A stretch of DNA of 64,000 nucleotides, taken from positions 784,001 through 848,000 of the forward strand of contig NZ_CP047135.1 in the NCBI RefSeq assembly GCF_009832905.1, written 5' to 3'. This document shows positions 18,120-25,552 of this stretch, in pieces. This DNA is from Stenotrophomonas sp. 364 (GTDB taxonomy: Bacteria > Pseudomonadota > Gammaproteobacteria > Xanthomonadales > Xanthomonadaceae). The notes under the pieces are model-generated. The model ran no database searches and had not been told where the DNA came from. It saw only the letters and a program-made list of their open reading frames with translations. Numbering within the stretch: position 1 is the first letter of the stretch; every line of letters starts with the position of its first letter. A program made the position numbers and the translations under genes.

Positions 18120-18148
18120 GGAGCCCCATTCGTGGGGCTCCTTTTTTT
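18120..18148 (+). terminator. Rho-independent terminator of ssb
   Basis: Perfect 9-bp stem GGAGCCCCA/TGGGGCTCC region with a short TTCG-type loop followed by seven T residues. Position right after ssb and orientation fit termination of ssb. Confidence 0.93.
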
Positions 18149-18156
18149 GTGCTTTT

Positions 18157-18524
18157 TTGCCTGGAAAGAAAGTCAGGCATAGTCACGCATACATGACTTG
18201 CGCATGCGTAGGCAGTAATCCACTCAGCTTCCGGGACCCGTTGGGCCTCTCCAGTGAGATCCGGATCACTGGGTACGTTGATCCCATTACTCACAGCGGG
18301 ACAAGGGTAGATCCGGACCGTCCAGGGATTCCCACCCGTTATGCGCATGGTGGTCCCGATTCAATGAACGTGTCGTCCTCGTCAGTAAGCATGGCCCCGC
18401 GCTCGCTGCGGCGTGGGGTATGACCGGACCTATGCCCAGAGTTGGCGGGGGCGGCAAAAATCCCGGCTACGCCAACCCTGGTCAGTATTCTCCCTTCCAG
18501 CCGAAATCGCCGGAGCCTCGATGA
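18157..18524 (+). pseudogene. Orphan Rhs-repeat C-terminal tip (gene fragment)
   Basis: Just after the ssb terminator the frame reads VGSNPLSFRDPLGL from about 18205, the hallmark junction between an Rhs core and its variable C-terminal tip, followed by roughly 55 residues (SEIRITGYVDPITHSGTRV and onward) to a stop at 18421-18423. No Rhs core lies upstream. A second reading frame (phase shifted) encodes MTGPMPRVGGGGKNPGYANP up to a TGA at 18522-18524 that overlaps the ATG of the downstream lipoprotein gene; this looks like the original tip end after a frameshift. The fragment is interpreted as a displaced polymorphic-toxin tip left by recombination, not as a functional gene. Toxin activity cannot be assigned. 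Confidence 0.65.
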
Positions 18525-18979
18525 AACCAGGAATGTCCGTGGTCACCCTTGTCGTTGTCGCCCTTGCGACGGCCGGTTGCAGCGGCGAGCTGCGCGGCCC
18601 GAACGCCAGTGAACAACGAAGTCCGAGCGATGCCTTCGTGATTCCTGACGAAGAGCGAGCGACCGTCGAGGTGGCCGCCAACCAAGGGGATGTCGCAGCC
18701 GTGAAGCGGCTGATCGACCATTACGAGGCCCTTTCGGGGAGCGACCAGGATGCGGCGAAGTGGAAGGCAGTGGCGCGGGAGCTTGGCGATTCGCAGCAAC
18801 TGAATTACTACGCGGCGAGCACATTGACCGCCGCGAGGCGTGAGAACGACCCGGCGAAGCGACATGCAATGTTGGTCGATGCCTTGGGGGCGGCCAGGCG
18901 TTCCAACGCAAGCAAGGCCAATCCGTCGGCACAGAAGCTCATTCTCGAGGCAACTCGGGCAATGAAGGCCGAACAGTAG
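18521..18979 (+). CDS. Small lipoprotein next to the orphan Rhs tip; possible immunity protein
   Basis: A 152-residue protein with a lipoprotein signal: MKPGMSVVTLVVVALATAGC, lipobox Cys at residue 20. The mature part is helical and charged (RATVEVAANQGDVAAVKRLIDHYEAL, then ARELGDSQQLNYYAASTL), resembling helix-repeat (Sel1-like or ankyrin-like) immunity lipoproteins but not identifiable to a family. ATG at 18521 follows GGAG and overlaps the stop of the tip's alternative frame (ATGA), a linkage common between Rhs toxins and their immunity genes. If so it would protect in the periplasm. Function is inference from position. Confidence 0.6.
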   Translation: MKPGMSVVTLVVVALATAGCSGELRGPNASEQRSPSDAFVIPDEERATVEVAANQGDVAAVKRLIDHYEALSGSDQDAAKWKAVARELGDSQQLNYYAASTLTAARRENDPAKRHAMLVDALGAARRSNASKANPSAQKLILEATRAMKAEQ

Positions 18980-19028
18980 CGCGAAGGGCACGCAGAGCAT
19001 CATCACCTTCGTGCCTGTTCGCACACCG

Positions 19029-19050
19029 GTAGAGCCGACCGTTGGTCGGC
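19029..19050 (+). repeat. SMAG repeat monomer
   Basis: GTAG head followed by AGCCGACCGTTGGTCGGC, a 7-bp stem. Single copy 50 bases after the lipoprotein gene. The remaining sequence from 18980 to 19239 contains no supported gene other than this repeat and the LacI-type operator. Confidence 0.75.
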
Positions 19051-19176
19051 TTCTCCCAGCGCCCGATGAGACGAACGTAAGCCCCAAGGTCGAGCCAAAC
19101 GTACATGGCCCTTGTGCTCTGCAGCATCGGTTTTAGTGCACTGCGTCTTGCAAAAAAAAGACCCGCTCCTCTATGG

Positions 19177-19190
19177 TGCAATCGATTGCA
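19177..19190. promoter_or_regulatory. LacI-type operator upstream of the 3-keto-glycoside operon
   Basis: Perfect 14-bp palindrome TGCAATCGATTGCA with a central CG, 49 bases before the start of the first gene of the operon. An identical copy lies at 27866-27879 beside the LacI gene that closes the locus. Conservation of both sites around one gene set strongly suggests the LacI protein encoded at 27945-28952 binds here and represses the operon without inducer. Confidence 0.82.
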
Positions 19191-19239
19191 TTAAACCGAA
19201 TCGTCAGCGTGTGATACCGGTTGGGAGGCCGGAAAGTGG

Positions 19240-20136
19240 ATGCCTATCCATTCGATCGGACCAGGCCCGGCCCCGGGGCTCACACGGCGCGATGCGCTGC
19301 GCATGGCGGTGGCCGGGAGCGTTGGGCTGGGGGCGGCGGGCGTTCTGCCCGCGTTTGCAGCCACCGCACCGCTCAAGGGCAACTTGAAGCATTCCGTCGC
19401 CCGCTGGACCTTCCCGCAACAATCGATCGCCCAGCTCTGCCAGACGGTGAAGGGCATCGGGTTTGCCGCCATCGATCTGGTGGGTCCGGAGGACTGGCCC
19501 ACGCTGAAGGCCCATGGCGTGTACAGCGCGATGTGCAACGGCGCGGAGCTGGGCCTGACCCAGGGCTTTGCCGGCCGCCAATTCCACGATCAGCTGGTCG
19601 AGCGTTACACGCGGCACATCGACCTGGTGGCCGATGCCGGCTATCGCAACCTCATCTGTTTCTCCGGCAACCGCAACGGCATGGACCCCCAGGAGGGCAT
19701 GGCCCATGCCGAGGCAGGGCTCAAACGCATCCTCGGGCATGCCGAGCGGCGCGGCGTGGTGCTGGTGATGGAGCTGCTGAACTCCAGAGTCGATCATCCC
19801 GACTACCTGTGCGACCACTCCGCATGGGGCGTCGAGCTGTGCCGACGGCTCGGCTCGGAGCATTTCGGCCTGCTGTACGACATCTACCACATGCAGATCA
19901 TGGAGGGCGACATCATCGCCACCATTGGCAGGCATCACGCGTACTTCAAGCACTACCACACCGCGGGCGTGCCTGGCCGACACGAGATCGGCGACCAGCA
20001 GGAGCTCCACTATCCCGCCATCTGTCGCGCGATCCGCGACACCGGTTTCGATGGGTATCTGGCGCAGGAGTTCATGCCTGCCGCGCCCGATCCCGTCGGC
20101 TCGCTGCGCGAGGCCATCCGCCTCTGCGATGTCTGA
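19240..20136 (+). CDS. Tat-exported hydroxypyruvate isomerase-like TIM-barrel protein
   Basis: A 298-residue AP-endonuclease-2-type TIM barrel (hydroxypyruvate isomerase / sugar isomerase superfamily). The N-terminus has a twin-arginine signal (LTRRDALRMAVAGSVGLGAAG, cleavage near residue 41), so the enzyme should fold in the cytoplasm and act in the periplasm. Metal-site segments are visible: VMELLNSRVDH, LLYDIYHMQIMEGD, HYHTAGVPGRHEIGD and AQEF near the end. It opens the operon with the GMC dehydrogenase 30 bases downstream, and a LacI-type operator lies 49 bases upstream. The probable role is isomerisation, or other chemistry, on keto-sugars formed by the dehydrogenase; the exact reaction is not known. 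Confidence 0.83.
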   Translation: MPIHSIGPGPAPGLTRRDALRMAVAGSVGLGAAGVLPAFAATAPLKGNLKHSVARWTFPQQSIAQLCQTVKGIGFAAIDLVGPEDWPTLKAHGVYSAMCNGAELGLTQGFAGRQFHDQLVERYTRHIDLVADAGYRNLICFSGNRNGMDPQEGMAHAEAGLKRILGHAERRGVVLVMELLNSRVDHPDYLCDHSAWGVELCRRLGSEHFGLLYDIYHMQIMEGDIIATIGRHHAYFKHYHTAGVPGRHEIGDQQELHYPAICRAIRDTGFDGYLAQEFMPAAPDPVGSLREAIRLCDV

Positions 20137-20166
20137 AACGCTATCCACCCAGGTGAAGTAGAACCC

Positions 20167-21852
20167 ATGGCAGACAATCACTACGACGCAATCGTTGTTG
20201 GCTCCGGCATCAGCGGCGGTTGGGCGGCAAAGGAACTGACCGAGAAGGGCCTCAAGGTCCTGATGCTGGAACGCGGTCGCAACATCGAGCACGTCAAGGA
20301 CTACGTCAACGCGATGAAGGAGGCGTGGGATTTCCCGCACCGCAACCGGCCCACCCAGGCGATGAAGGCTGACTATCCGGTGTTGATGCGCGACTACGGT
20401 CTGGCCGAGAACCTTGAAGGCATGTGGGCCAACGAGAAGGAATCGCCTTACACCGAGACCAAGCGATTCGATTGGTTCCGCGGCTATCACGTGGGCGGGC
20501 GATCACTGATGTGGGGGCGGCAGAGCTATCGCTTCTCCGACCTGGATTTCGAGGCGAACCTCAAAGACGGCATCGCCACGGATTGGCCGATCCGGTATGC
20601 CGACATCGCACCGTGGTACGACCATGCGGAGAAGTTCGCGGGCATCGCAGGCACCCGGGAGGGGCTGGATGTGCTGCCCGATGGCGAATTCCTGCCGCCG
20701 ATCCCGTTGAACATCGTCGAGAAGGACGTGGCTGCGCGGATCAGGAAAGCGTTTGGCGGAACACGCCATATGATCCACTCGCGCACCGCCAACATCACCC
20801 AGCCCATGCCCGAACAGGGCCGGGTCAACTGCCAGTACCGCAACAAGTGCATCCTGGGCTGCCCCTTTGGCGCCTATTTCTCGACACAATCGGCGACGCT
20901 GCCGGCGGCGATGAAGACCGGCAACCTTACATTGCGGCCGTTCTCGATCGTCAAGGAAGTGCTCTATGACAAGGACCGCAAGCGTGCGCGCGGTGTAGAG
21001 ATCATCGACGCCGAGACGGGCCAGACCTATCAGTACACAGCCAAGGTCATCTTCCTCAATGCGTCGTCCTTCAACTCGACCTGGCTGCTGATGAATTCGG
21101 CGACCGATGTCTGGGACGGTGGTCTGGGCTCGTCGTCCGGCGAACTCGGGCACAACGTGATGGACCATCATTTCGGCGCGGGCGCCTCCGGCCGGGTCGA
21201 AGGATATGAAGACAAGTATTACTTCGGCCGTCGCCCCTGCGGCTTCTACATTCCCCGTTTCCGCAACGTCGCTGCGGACAAGCGCGGTTACCTGCGCGGG
21301 TTCGGCTACCAGGGCGGTGCCAGCCGCAGCGGGTGGTCACGCGAGATCGCCGAACTCAACATCGGGGCCGATTTGAAGGAGGCGCTGACTGTCCCCGGTG
21401 ACTGGCGCATCGGCATGACCGGCTTCGGCGAAATGCTGCCGCACCACGACAATACGATCCGCCTGGACGCCGAGCGCAAGGACAAGTGGGGCCTGCCGGT
21501 GTTGGCGATGGATGTGTCCATGCGCGCGAACGAAAAGGCGATGCGCAAGGACATGGCCGCCGATGCTGCCGAGATGCTGGAGGCTGCCGGTGTGAAGGAC
21601 GTGGAGATGCACGACAACGACTACGCCCCGGGCAAGGGCATCCACGAAATGGGGACCGCGCGCATGGGCCGTGACCGCAGAACCTCCGTACTGAACCAGC
21701 ACAACCAGGTCTGGGATGCGCCCAACGTCTATGTCACCGACGGTGCCTGCATGACCTCCAGCGCCTGCGTGAATCCTTCACTGACCTACATGGCACTCAC
21801 CGCGCGCGCTGCCGACCACGCCGTGCGCGAGCTGAAAGCGGGGAACCTCTGA
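20167..21852 (+). CDS. GMC oxidoreductase, probable glucoside 3-dehydrogenase catalytic subunit
   Basis: A 561-residue FAD-dependent dehydrogenase. FAD-binding GxGxxG-type motif VVGSGISGGWAAKEL (10-24), GMC C-terminal signature with NPSLTYMALTARAADHAV. A Cys motif C222-x5-C228-x3-C232 (NCQYRNKCILGCP) has the same spacing as the 3Fe-4S ligands known in bacterial FAD-glucose dehydrogenase alpha subunits, so electrons likely leave via an Fe-S cluster. There is no signal peptide; export would occur as a complex with the Tat-signal small subunit encoded directly downstream (TGATG overlap). Expected reaction: oxidation of sugar or glycoside C3-OH to a 3-keto sugar. Glucoside 3-dehydrogenases are known from Stenotrophomonas; substrate range here is inference. 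Confidence 0.87.
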   Translation: MADNHYDAIVVGSGISGGWAAKELTEKGLKVLMLERGRNIEHVKDYVNAMKEAWDFPHRNRPTQAMKADYPVLMRDYGLAENLEGMWANEKESPYTETKRFDWFRGYHVGGRSLMWGRQSYRFSDLDFEANLKDGIATDWPIRYADIAPWYDHAEKFAGIAGTREGLDVLPDGEFLPPIPLNIVEKDVAARIRKAFGGTRHMIHSRTANITQPMPEQGRVNCQYRNKCILGCPFGAYFSTQSATLPAAMKTGNLTLRPFSIVKEVLYDKDRKRARGVEIIDAETGQTYQYTAKVIFLNASSFNSTWLLMNSATDVWDGGLGSSSGELGHNVMDHHFGAGASGRVEGYEDKYYFGRRPCGFYIPRFRNVAADKRGYLRGFGYQGGASRSGWSREIAELNIGADLKEALTVPGDWRIGMTGFGEMLPHHDNTIRLDAERKDKWGLPVLAMDVSMRANEKAMRKDMAADAAEMLEAAGVKDVEMHDNDYAPGKGIHEMGTARMGRDRRTSVLNQHNQVWDAPNVYVTDGACMTSSACVNPSLTYMALTARAADHAVRELKAGNL

Positions 21853-22427
21853 TGGATCGCCGCGAACTGCTGAAGATGATCGTCGCCGCCACCGGTGCGG
21901 CCATGATCGGCCTGCCCGCGCTCGCCCAGGGGCAGGCGCCCGCCGCAGGGGCGAAGACGCCGTTCTCCGACGCGGATGTGGGCACGCTGGATGAGATCGC
22001 CGAAACCATCCTGCCGCGCACGGCAACGCCGGGGGCGAAGGACGCCGGGGCCGGTCTGTTCATGGCGCGGTTCGTCGCCGACTGCTACACGGCCCGGCAG
22101 CAGGCGACGTTCCGGGCCGGCCTGGCCGATATCGACAAGCGCGCCGGCGGCCGGTTCGTTGCGCTTGCGCCGCAGGCCCGCACCGAACTCCTGCGCGCGC
22201 TGGATGCAGAGGCCCGGAAACACGCGGTCGACGTGACCGAGACCGGCACCGCCGAGGAAGGAGAACGGATGCCGCACTACTTCACCATGATCAAGCAGCT
22301 CGCCATCTTCGGCTTCTTCACCTCGAAGGTCGGCGCGACCGAGGTGCTGCGCTACGTCGCCGTACCGGCTCGCTACGACGGCGAGCTGGCCTATGTGCCT
22401 GGCACGCCCGCCTGGGGGACCAGCTGA
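21852..22427 (+). CDS. Gluconate 2-dehydrogenase subunit 3 family protein (dehydrogenase small subunit)
   Basis: A 191-residue partner of the GMC dehydrogenase. N-terminal Tat-like signal DRRELLKMIVAATGAAMIGLP with cleavage near residue 27 (ALAQG). The body carries the family's segments TLDEIAETILPRTATPGAKDAG and MIKQLAIFGFFTSKVGATEVLRY. In glucose and glucoside dehydrogenases of this type, the small subunit carries the Tat signal and escorts the catalytic subunit to the periplasm. Start and stop overlap both neighbours by one base (TGATG), so the genes are tightly coupled. Confidence 0.88.
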   Translation: MDRRELLKMIVAATGAAMIGLPALAQGQAPAAGAKTPFSDADVGTLDEIAETILPRTATPGAKDAGAGLFMARFVADCYTARQQATFRAGLADIDKRAGGRFVALAPQARTELLRALDAEARKHAVDVTETGTAEEGERMPHYFTMIKQLAIFGFFTSKVGATEVLRYVAVPARYDGELAYVPGTPAWGTS

Positions 22428-23185
22428 TGAACCGTACCCCGTTGATCAGGTCTCTCCACGTCGCAGCGGGGCTGCTGGCCACCGCGTCTGTGTTTGCGCA
22501 GTCCGATACCGACCCCGCGCGCGATCCAGCCAGGACCGAGGTGTGGACGCCCGTGCCCGCTGTAGTGTCCGCGCCGCCGGGCAAGGCGCCTTCCGATGCG
22601 ATCGTGCTGTTCGACGGCAAGGATGTGTCTGCCTGGGAGGCGGAGCAGGGCGGGCGCGTGCCTTGGCGCGTGGCCGACGGCGCGCTCACGGTGGTGCCGG
22701 GTAGCAAGGGCATCCGCACCCGGCAGCGCTTCTGCGACATCCAGCTGCATGTCGAGTGGCGCACGCCCACCGATACGAAGGGGTTCGACGGTCAGAACCG
22801 GGGCAACAGCGGCATCTTCCTGCAGGAGCTCTACGAGCTGCAGGTGCTGGACAGCTACAACAACCCGACCTACGCCAATGGCCAGGCCGGCGCGATCTAC
22901 AAGCAGGCCATGCCACGGGTGAATGCCTCGCGTGCGCCGGGCCAGTGGCAGGCCTACGACATCCTCTGGAAGGCGCCGCGCTTCTCGCCGGGCGGCGGGC
23001 TCATCTCGCCCGCGCGCATCACCGTGCTGCACAACGGTGTCCTGGTGCAGGACGACACGGTTCTCTCGGGCAAGACCGAGTACATCGGCGCACCGTCGTA
23101 CGCGCCACACGGGTGCGCGCCGCTCTACCTGCAGGAGCACGATGCCAAGGTCAGCTACCGCAACATCTGGGTACGCGAACTCTGA
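22427..23185 (+). CDS. Exported DUF1080 (3-keto-disaccharide hydrolase family) protein
   Basis: A 252-residue lectin-like beta-sandwich protein with a Sec signal peptide (hydrophobic segment LHVAAGLLATASVFA, cleavage near residue 25). It has the DUF1080 pattern IVLFDGKDVSAWE, HVEWRTPTDTKGFDGQNRGNSGIFL, YELQVLDSYNNPTYANGQAGAIY and the end YLQEHDAKVSYRNIWVREL. The Pfam family is now named 3-keto-disaccharide hydrolase because members cleave 3-oxidised glycosides. Placement right behind a putative glycoside 3-dehydrogenase fits: oxidise at C3, then cleave the activated linkage in the periplasm. It starts in the stop codon of the small-subunit gene. Confidence 0.88.
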   Translation: MNRTPLIRSLHVAAGLLATASVFAQSDTDPARDPARTEVWTPVPAVVSAPPGKAPSDAIVLFDGKDVSAWEAEQGGRVPWRVADGALTVVPGSKGIRTRQRFCDIQLHVEWRTPTDTKGFDGQNRGNSGIFLQELYELQVLDSYNNPTYANGQAGAIYKQAMPRVNASRAPGQWQAYDILWKAPRFSPGGGLISPARITVLHNGVLVQDDTVLSGKTEYIGAPSYAPHGCAPLYLQEHDAKVSYRNIWVREL

Positions 23186-23215
23186 CGGCGCAGGGCCGGC
23201 GCCAGTGCCGGCCCG

Positions 23216-23512
23216 CTACTTCGCCAGGTAACTGCTGATGTCGTCGATCTCCTGCTGTGACAGGTGGGAGAAGGGCGGCATCAGCCCGCCACCCTTGCTG
23301 ATCTTCTCCTTGATCTGCACCGGCGTCATGCGCTTGCCGATATCGGTCAGCGCGGGGAACGCGCCGGGCATGCCCGCACGATCCGCGCCATGGCAGGCCG
23401 TGCAGTTGCTCGCGTACAGCTTCGCGCCCGCAGCAGGGTCGTCCTTGGACCACGCCGCCGGCGCATGTGTTGCCGCCCACAGGGTCAGCGTCAGTATCAG
23501 GGTCGTTTTCAA
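23216..23512 (-). CDS. Small periplasmic c-type cytochrome
   Basis: A 98-residue monohaem cytochrome c. A Sec signal peptide spans about residues 1-22, then comes the haem motif CTACH (about residues 36-40) and the distal Met in GGGLMPPFSHLS. The start is TTG at 23512, supported by AAGGAG seven bases upstream and a clean signal peptide. It is transcribed toward the GMC operon from the opposite strand, 30 bases from the DUF1080 stop, and is followed upstream by the isomerase-like gene. It is the most likely electron acceptor for the FAD/Fe-S dehydrogenase, feeding the respiratory chain; direct pairing is inferred. Confidence 0.9.
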   Translation of the reverse strand: MKTTLILTLTLWAATHAPAAWSKDDPAAGAKLYASNCTACHGADRAGMPGAFPALTDIGKRMTPVQIKEKISKGGGLMPPFSHLSQQEIDDISSYLAK

Positions 23513-23530
23513 GCAGGGCTCCTTTGCGGG

Positions 23531-24397
23531 CTAGCGCGGTGCGCGGGCGGGCAGGCTGACGGTCAGGTGGTTGCGCAGGTAATCGGCACCGGTCTTGATC
23601 ACCTTGGCAGGATCACGGGGTTGGTCGTGCTCGACGATGTACCACTGCACACCGGCACCCGCCGCCGCCGGCAGGATCGCGTTCCAGTCGAGCACGCCCT
23701 GGCCGACCGCTGCGAAACCGCCTTCGTCTTCGGCCTGGCCCTTGGGCGCATTGTCCTTGGCATGGACGGCGAACAGCCGGCCGCGGAACTTGCCCAGCAT
23801 CACCGCCGGGTCGTAGCCGGCGCGCGCCACCCAGGCAAGGTCCAGCTCGGTCTGCAGGTCAGGCCCGGCCGCGGCGAACAGCAGGTCCAGGCCGGTCCTG
23901 CCATTGAAGTCGACCAGCTCGAAGTCGTGATTGTGGTAGGCCAGGTGCATGCCCTCGGCCCGTACCTGTTTCGCGATCCGGCCCAGTTCCTGGCCCAGTG
24001 CGGTCCAGCCCGCGGCGTCTGTCGGCCGATCCTTCGCGTCCAGGTAAGGCACCACCAGTGTGGTGTTGCCGATCGCCCGGTTGAAGGCCACCACGCCGGC
24101 CAGGTCGCTGCGCAGCTCGGCCAGGGGCACGTGCGACGAAATCGCCTTGATTGCGTACCGGTCCAGCAGCTGCTTGAGTTCGGTGGCACTGACCCCCTGC
24201 GTGCCCACGGTCTCCACCGCACCCACGCCCGCGTCATGGACGATCTTCAACTGCTGGTCGAGCGAGCCGGCGTTGCGCAGTGAGTACATCTGCACCGCGA
24301 TGGGCTTATGCGGGGTAACGATGTCGTGTGCGAAGGCGGGCAGGGCCGCGAGCAGCAGCAGGGCGAGGGTTGCAGTTCTGCGAACAGAGGTGTTCAT
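23531..24397 (-). CDS. Exported sugar isomerase/epimerase-like TIM-barrel protein
   Basis: A 288-residue xylose-isomerase-like TIM barrel with a Sec signal peptide (TLALLLLAALPAFA, cleavage near residue 22). Metal-binding segments seen: SSHVPL, MHLAYHNHDFEL, TELDLAWVARAG, LFAVHAKDNAP and YIVEHDQP. ATG at 24397 follows GGGAGAT; a TTG one codon earlier is less likely. Export of a sugar isomerase-like enzyme is unusual but common in 3-keto-glycoside loci. It lies 18 bases from the cytochrome gene and 18 bases from the Gfo/Idh/MocA gene on the same strand, forming the minus-strand arm of the regulon. The catalytic reaction is not determinable. Confidence 0.85.
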   Translation of the reverse strand: MNTSVRRTATLALLLLAALPAFAHDIVTPHKPIAVQMYSLRNAGSLDQQLKIVHDAGVGAVETVGTQGVSATELKQLLDRYAIKAISSHVPLAELRSDLAGVVAFNRAIGNTTLVVPYLDAKDRPTDAAGWTALGQELGRIAKQVRAEGMHLAYHNHDFELVDFNGRTGLDLLFAAAGPDLQTELDLAWVARAGYDPAVMLGKFRGRLFAVHAKDNAPKGQAEDEGGFAAVGQGVLDWNAILPAAAGAGVQWYIVEHDQPRDPAKVIKTGADYLRNHLTVSLPARAPR

Positions 24398-24415
24398 CAA
24401 ACGATCTCCCGTGAT

Positions 24416-25540
24416 TCAGCCGATGGTGGTCCAGGCGCGTGTCCTGGCCGATGCAATGACGCGGTCGACGATCAGCGCCGAGCGCACGCCGTCTTCGAAG
24501 GTGGGCAGACCTTGCGGCTGCTCGCCTTCAATGGCGCGATAGGTGTCGGCGACAAACGCCTCGAAACACTGTCCGTAACCCTGCGCATGCCCAGCGGGCA
24601 ACACCGACAGCCGGCGTTGTTCGGCACTGCCGGCGCCTGGCCCACGGACGAATATTTCCTCGCGCTGGTCGGGACGGCCGACCCATAGCCGCTCCGCGTC
24701 TTCCTGGTTGAACGCCACGCTGGCCCTGGCGCCATCGATCTCGAACCAGAGGCGATTGTGGCGTCCGGCCGATACCTGGCTGACCGTCAGTGATGCCAGC
24801 GTGCCTGCGCCGGTCTTGAACATCGCCGCCGCCACGTCCTCGCTCGCAACCGCCTGCATCGCGCCGCCGGCCACCGCCGTGGTGAAGCTCTGCCCGGTGT
24901 CGGTGCTGCGTTCGGCGATCACCGTGGCGAACGCCGCGCTGACCTCGGCGAAGCGCTCGCCGCTGACCCATTCCACCAGGTCGCACCAGTGCGAGCCGAT
25001 GTCGGCGAACACGCGCGACGCGCCGCCCAGCGCCGGGTCCACGCGCCAGTTGTTGCTGGCCGGGTCCAGCAGCCAGTCCTGCAGGTAGCTGCCATGGATG
25101 AGGTGCAGCGGCCCCAGTTCACCCTGCGCGATGCGGGCGCGGGCCTCGCGGATCACCGGGTGGTAGCGGTAGACGAAGGGCACCGTGGCGACCAACGCGT
25201 TCGAGGCGGCCAGTGCAGCCAGGGCCTGGGCGTCTTCCAGCGTCGTCGCCAGCGGCTTCTCGCAGATCACGTGCTTGCCCGCTTCCAGCGCCGCCTGCGC
25301 CATGCCGCGGTGCAGATGGTTGGGCGTGCAGACGTGCACCACCTGCACCTGTGGATCGGCGACCACGTCCTCGATGTCCCGATACGCACGCGGCACGCCC
25401 CACGCCTGCGCCACCTCGTGTGCGCGTTGCGGTGACGAGGCGGCCACGCCCCGGATCTCCGCACCGGCCAGCAGCGCCGCGCGACGGTGCACGGCGCCGA
25501 TCATGCCGGTACCGACGATGGCAATTCCAAGCTTGGGCAT
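24416..25540 (-). CDS. Gfo/Idh/MocA-family NAD(P)-dependent oxidoreductase
   Basis: A 374-residue cytoplasmic sugar dehydrogenase. Rossmann motif AIVGTGMIGAVH (residues 7-18), the family's EKPLATT signature (about 94-100) and the catalytic-region His in DIGSHWCDLVEWV. No signal peptide. Such enzymes oxidise or reduce ring hydroxyls, often handling 3-keto sugars inside the cell. It sits between the exported isomerase-like gene and the transporter gene with short gaps, so it belongs to the minus-strand operon driven from the operator at 27866-27879. Confidence 0.92.
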   Translation of the reverse strand: MPKLGIAIVGTGMIGAVHRRAALLAGAEIRGVAASSPQRAHEVAQAWGVPRAYRDIEDVVADPQVQVVHVCTPNHLHRGMAQAALEAGKHVICEKPLATTLEDAQALAALAASNALVATVPFVYRYHPVIREARARIAQGELGPLHLIHGSYLQDWLLDPASNNWRVDPALGGASRVFADIGSHWCDLVEWVSGERFAEVSAAFATVIAERSTDTGQSFTTAVAGGAMQAVASEDVAAAMFKTGAGTLASLTVSQVSAGRHNRLWFEIDGARASVAFNQEDAERLWVGRPDQREEIFVRGPGAGSAEQRRLSVLPAGHAQGYGQCFEAFVADTYRAIEGEQPQGLPTFEDGVRSALIVDRVIASARTRAWTTIG

Positions 25541-25552
25541 CGGGTGGGCTCC

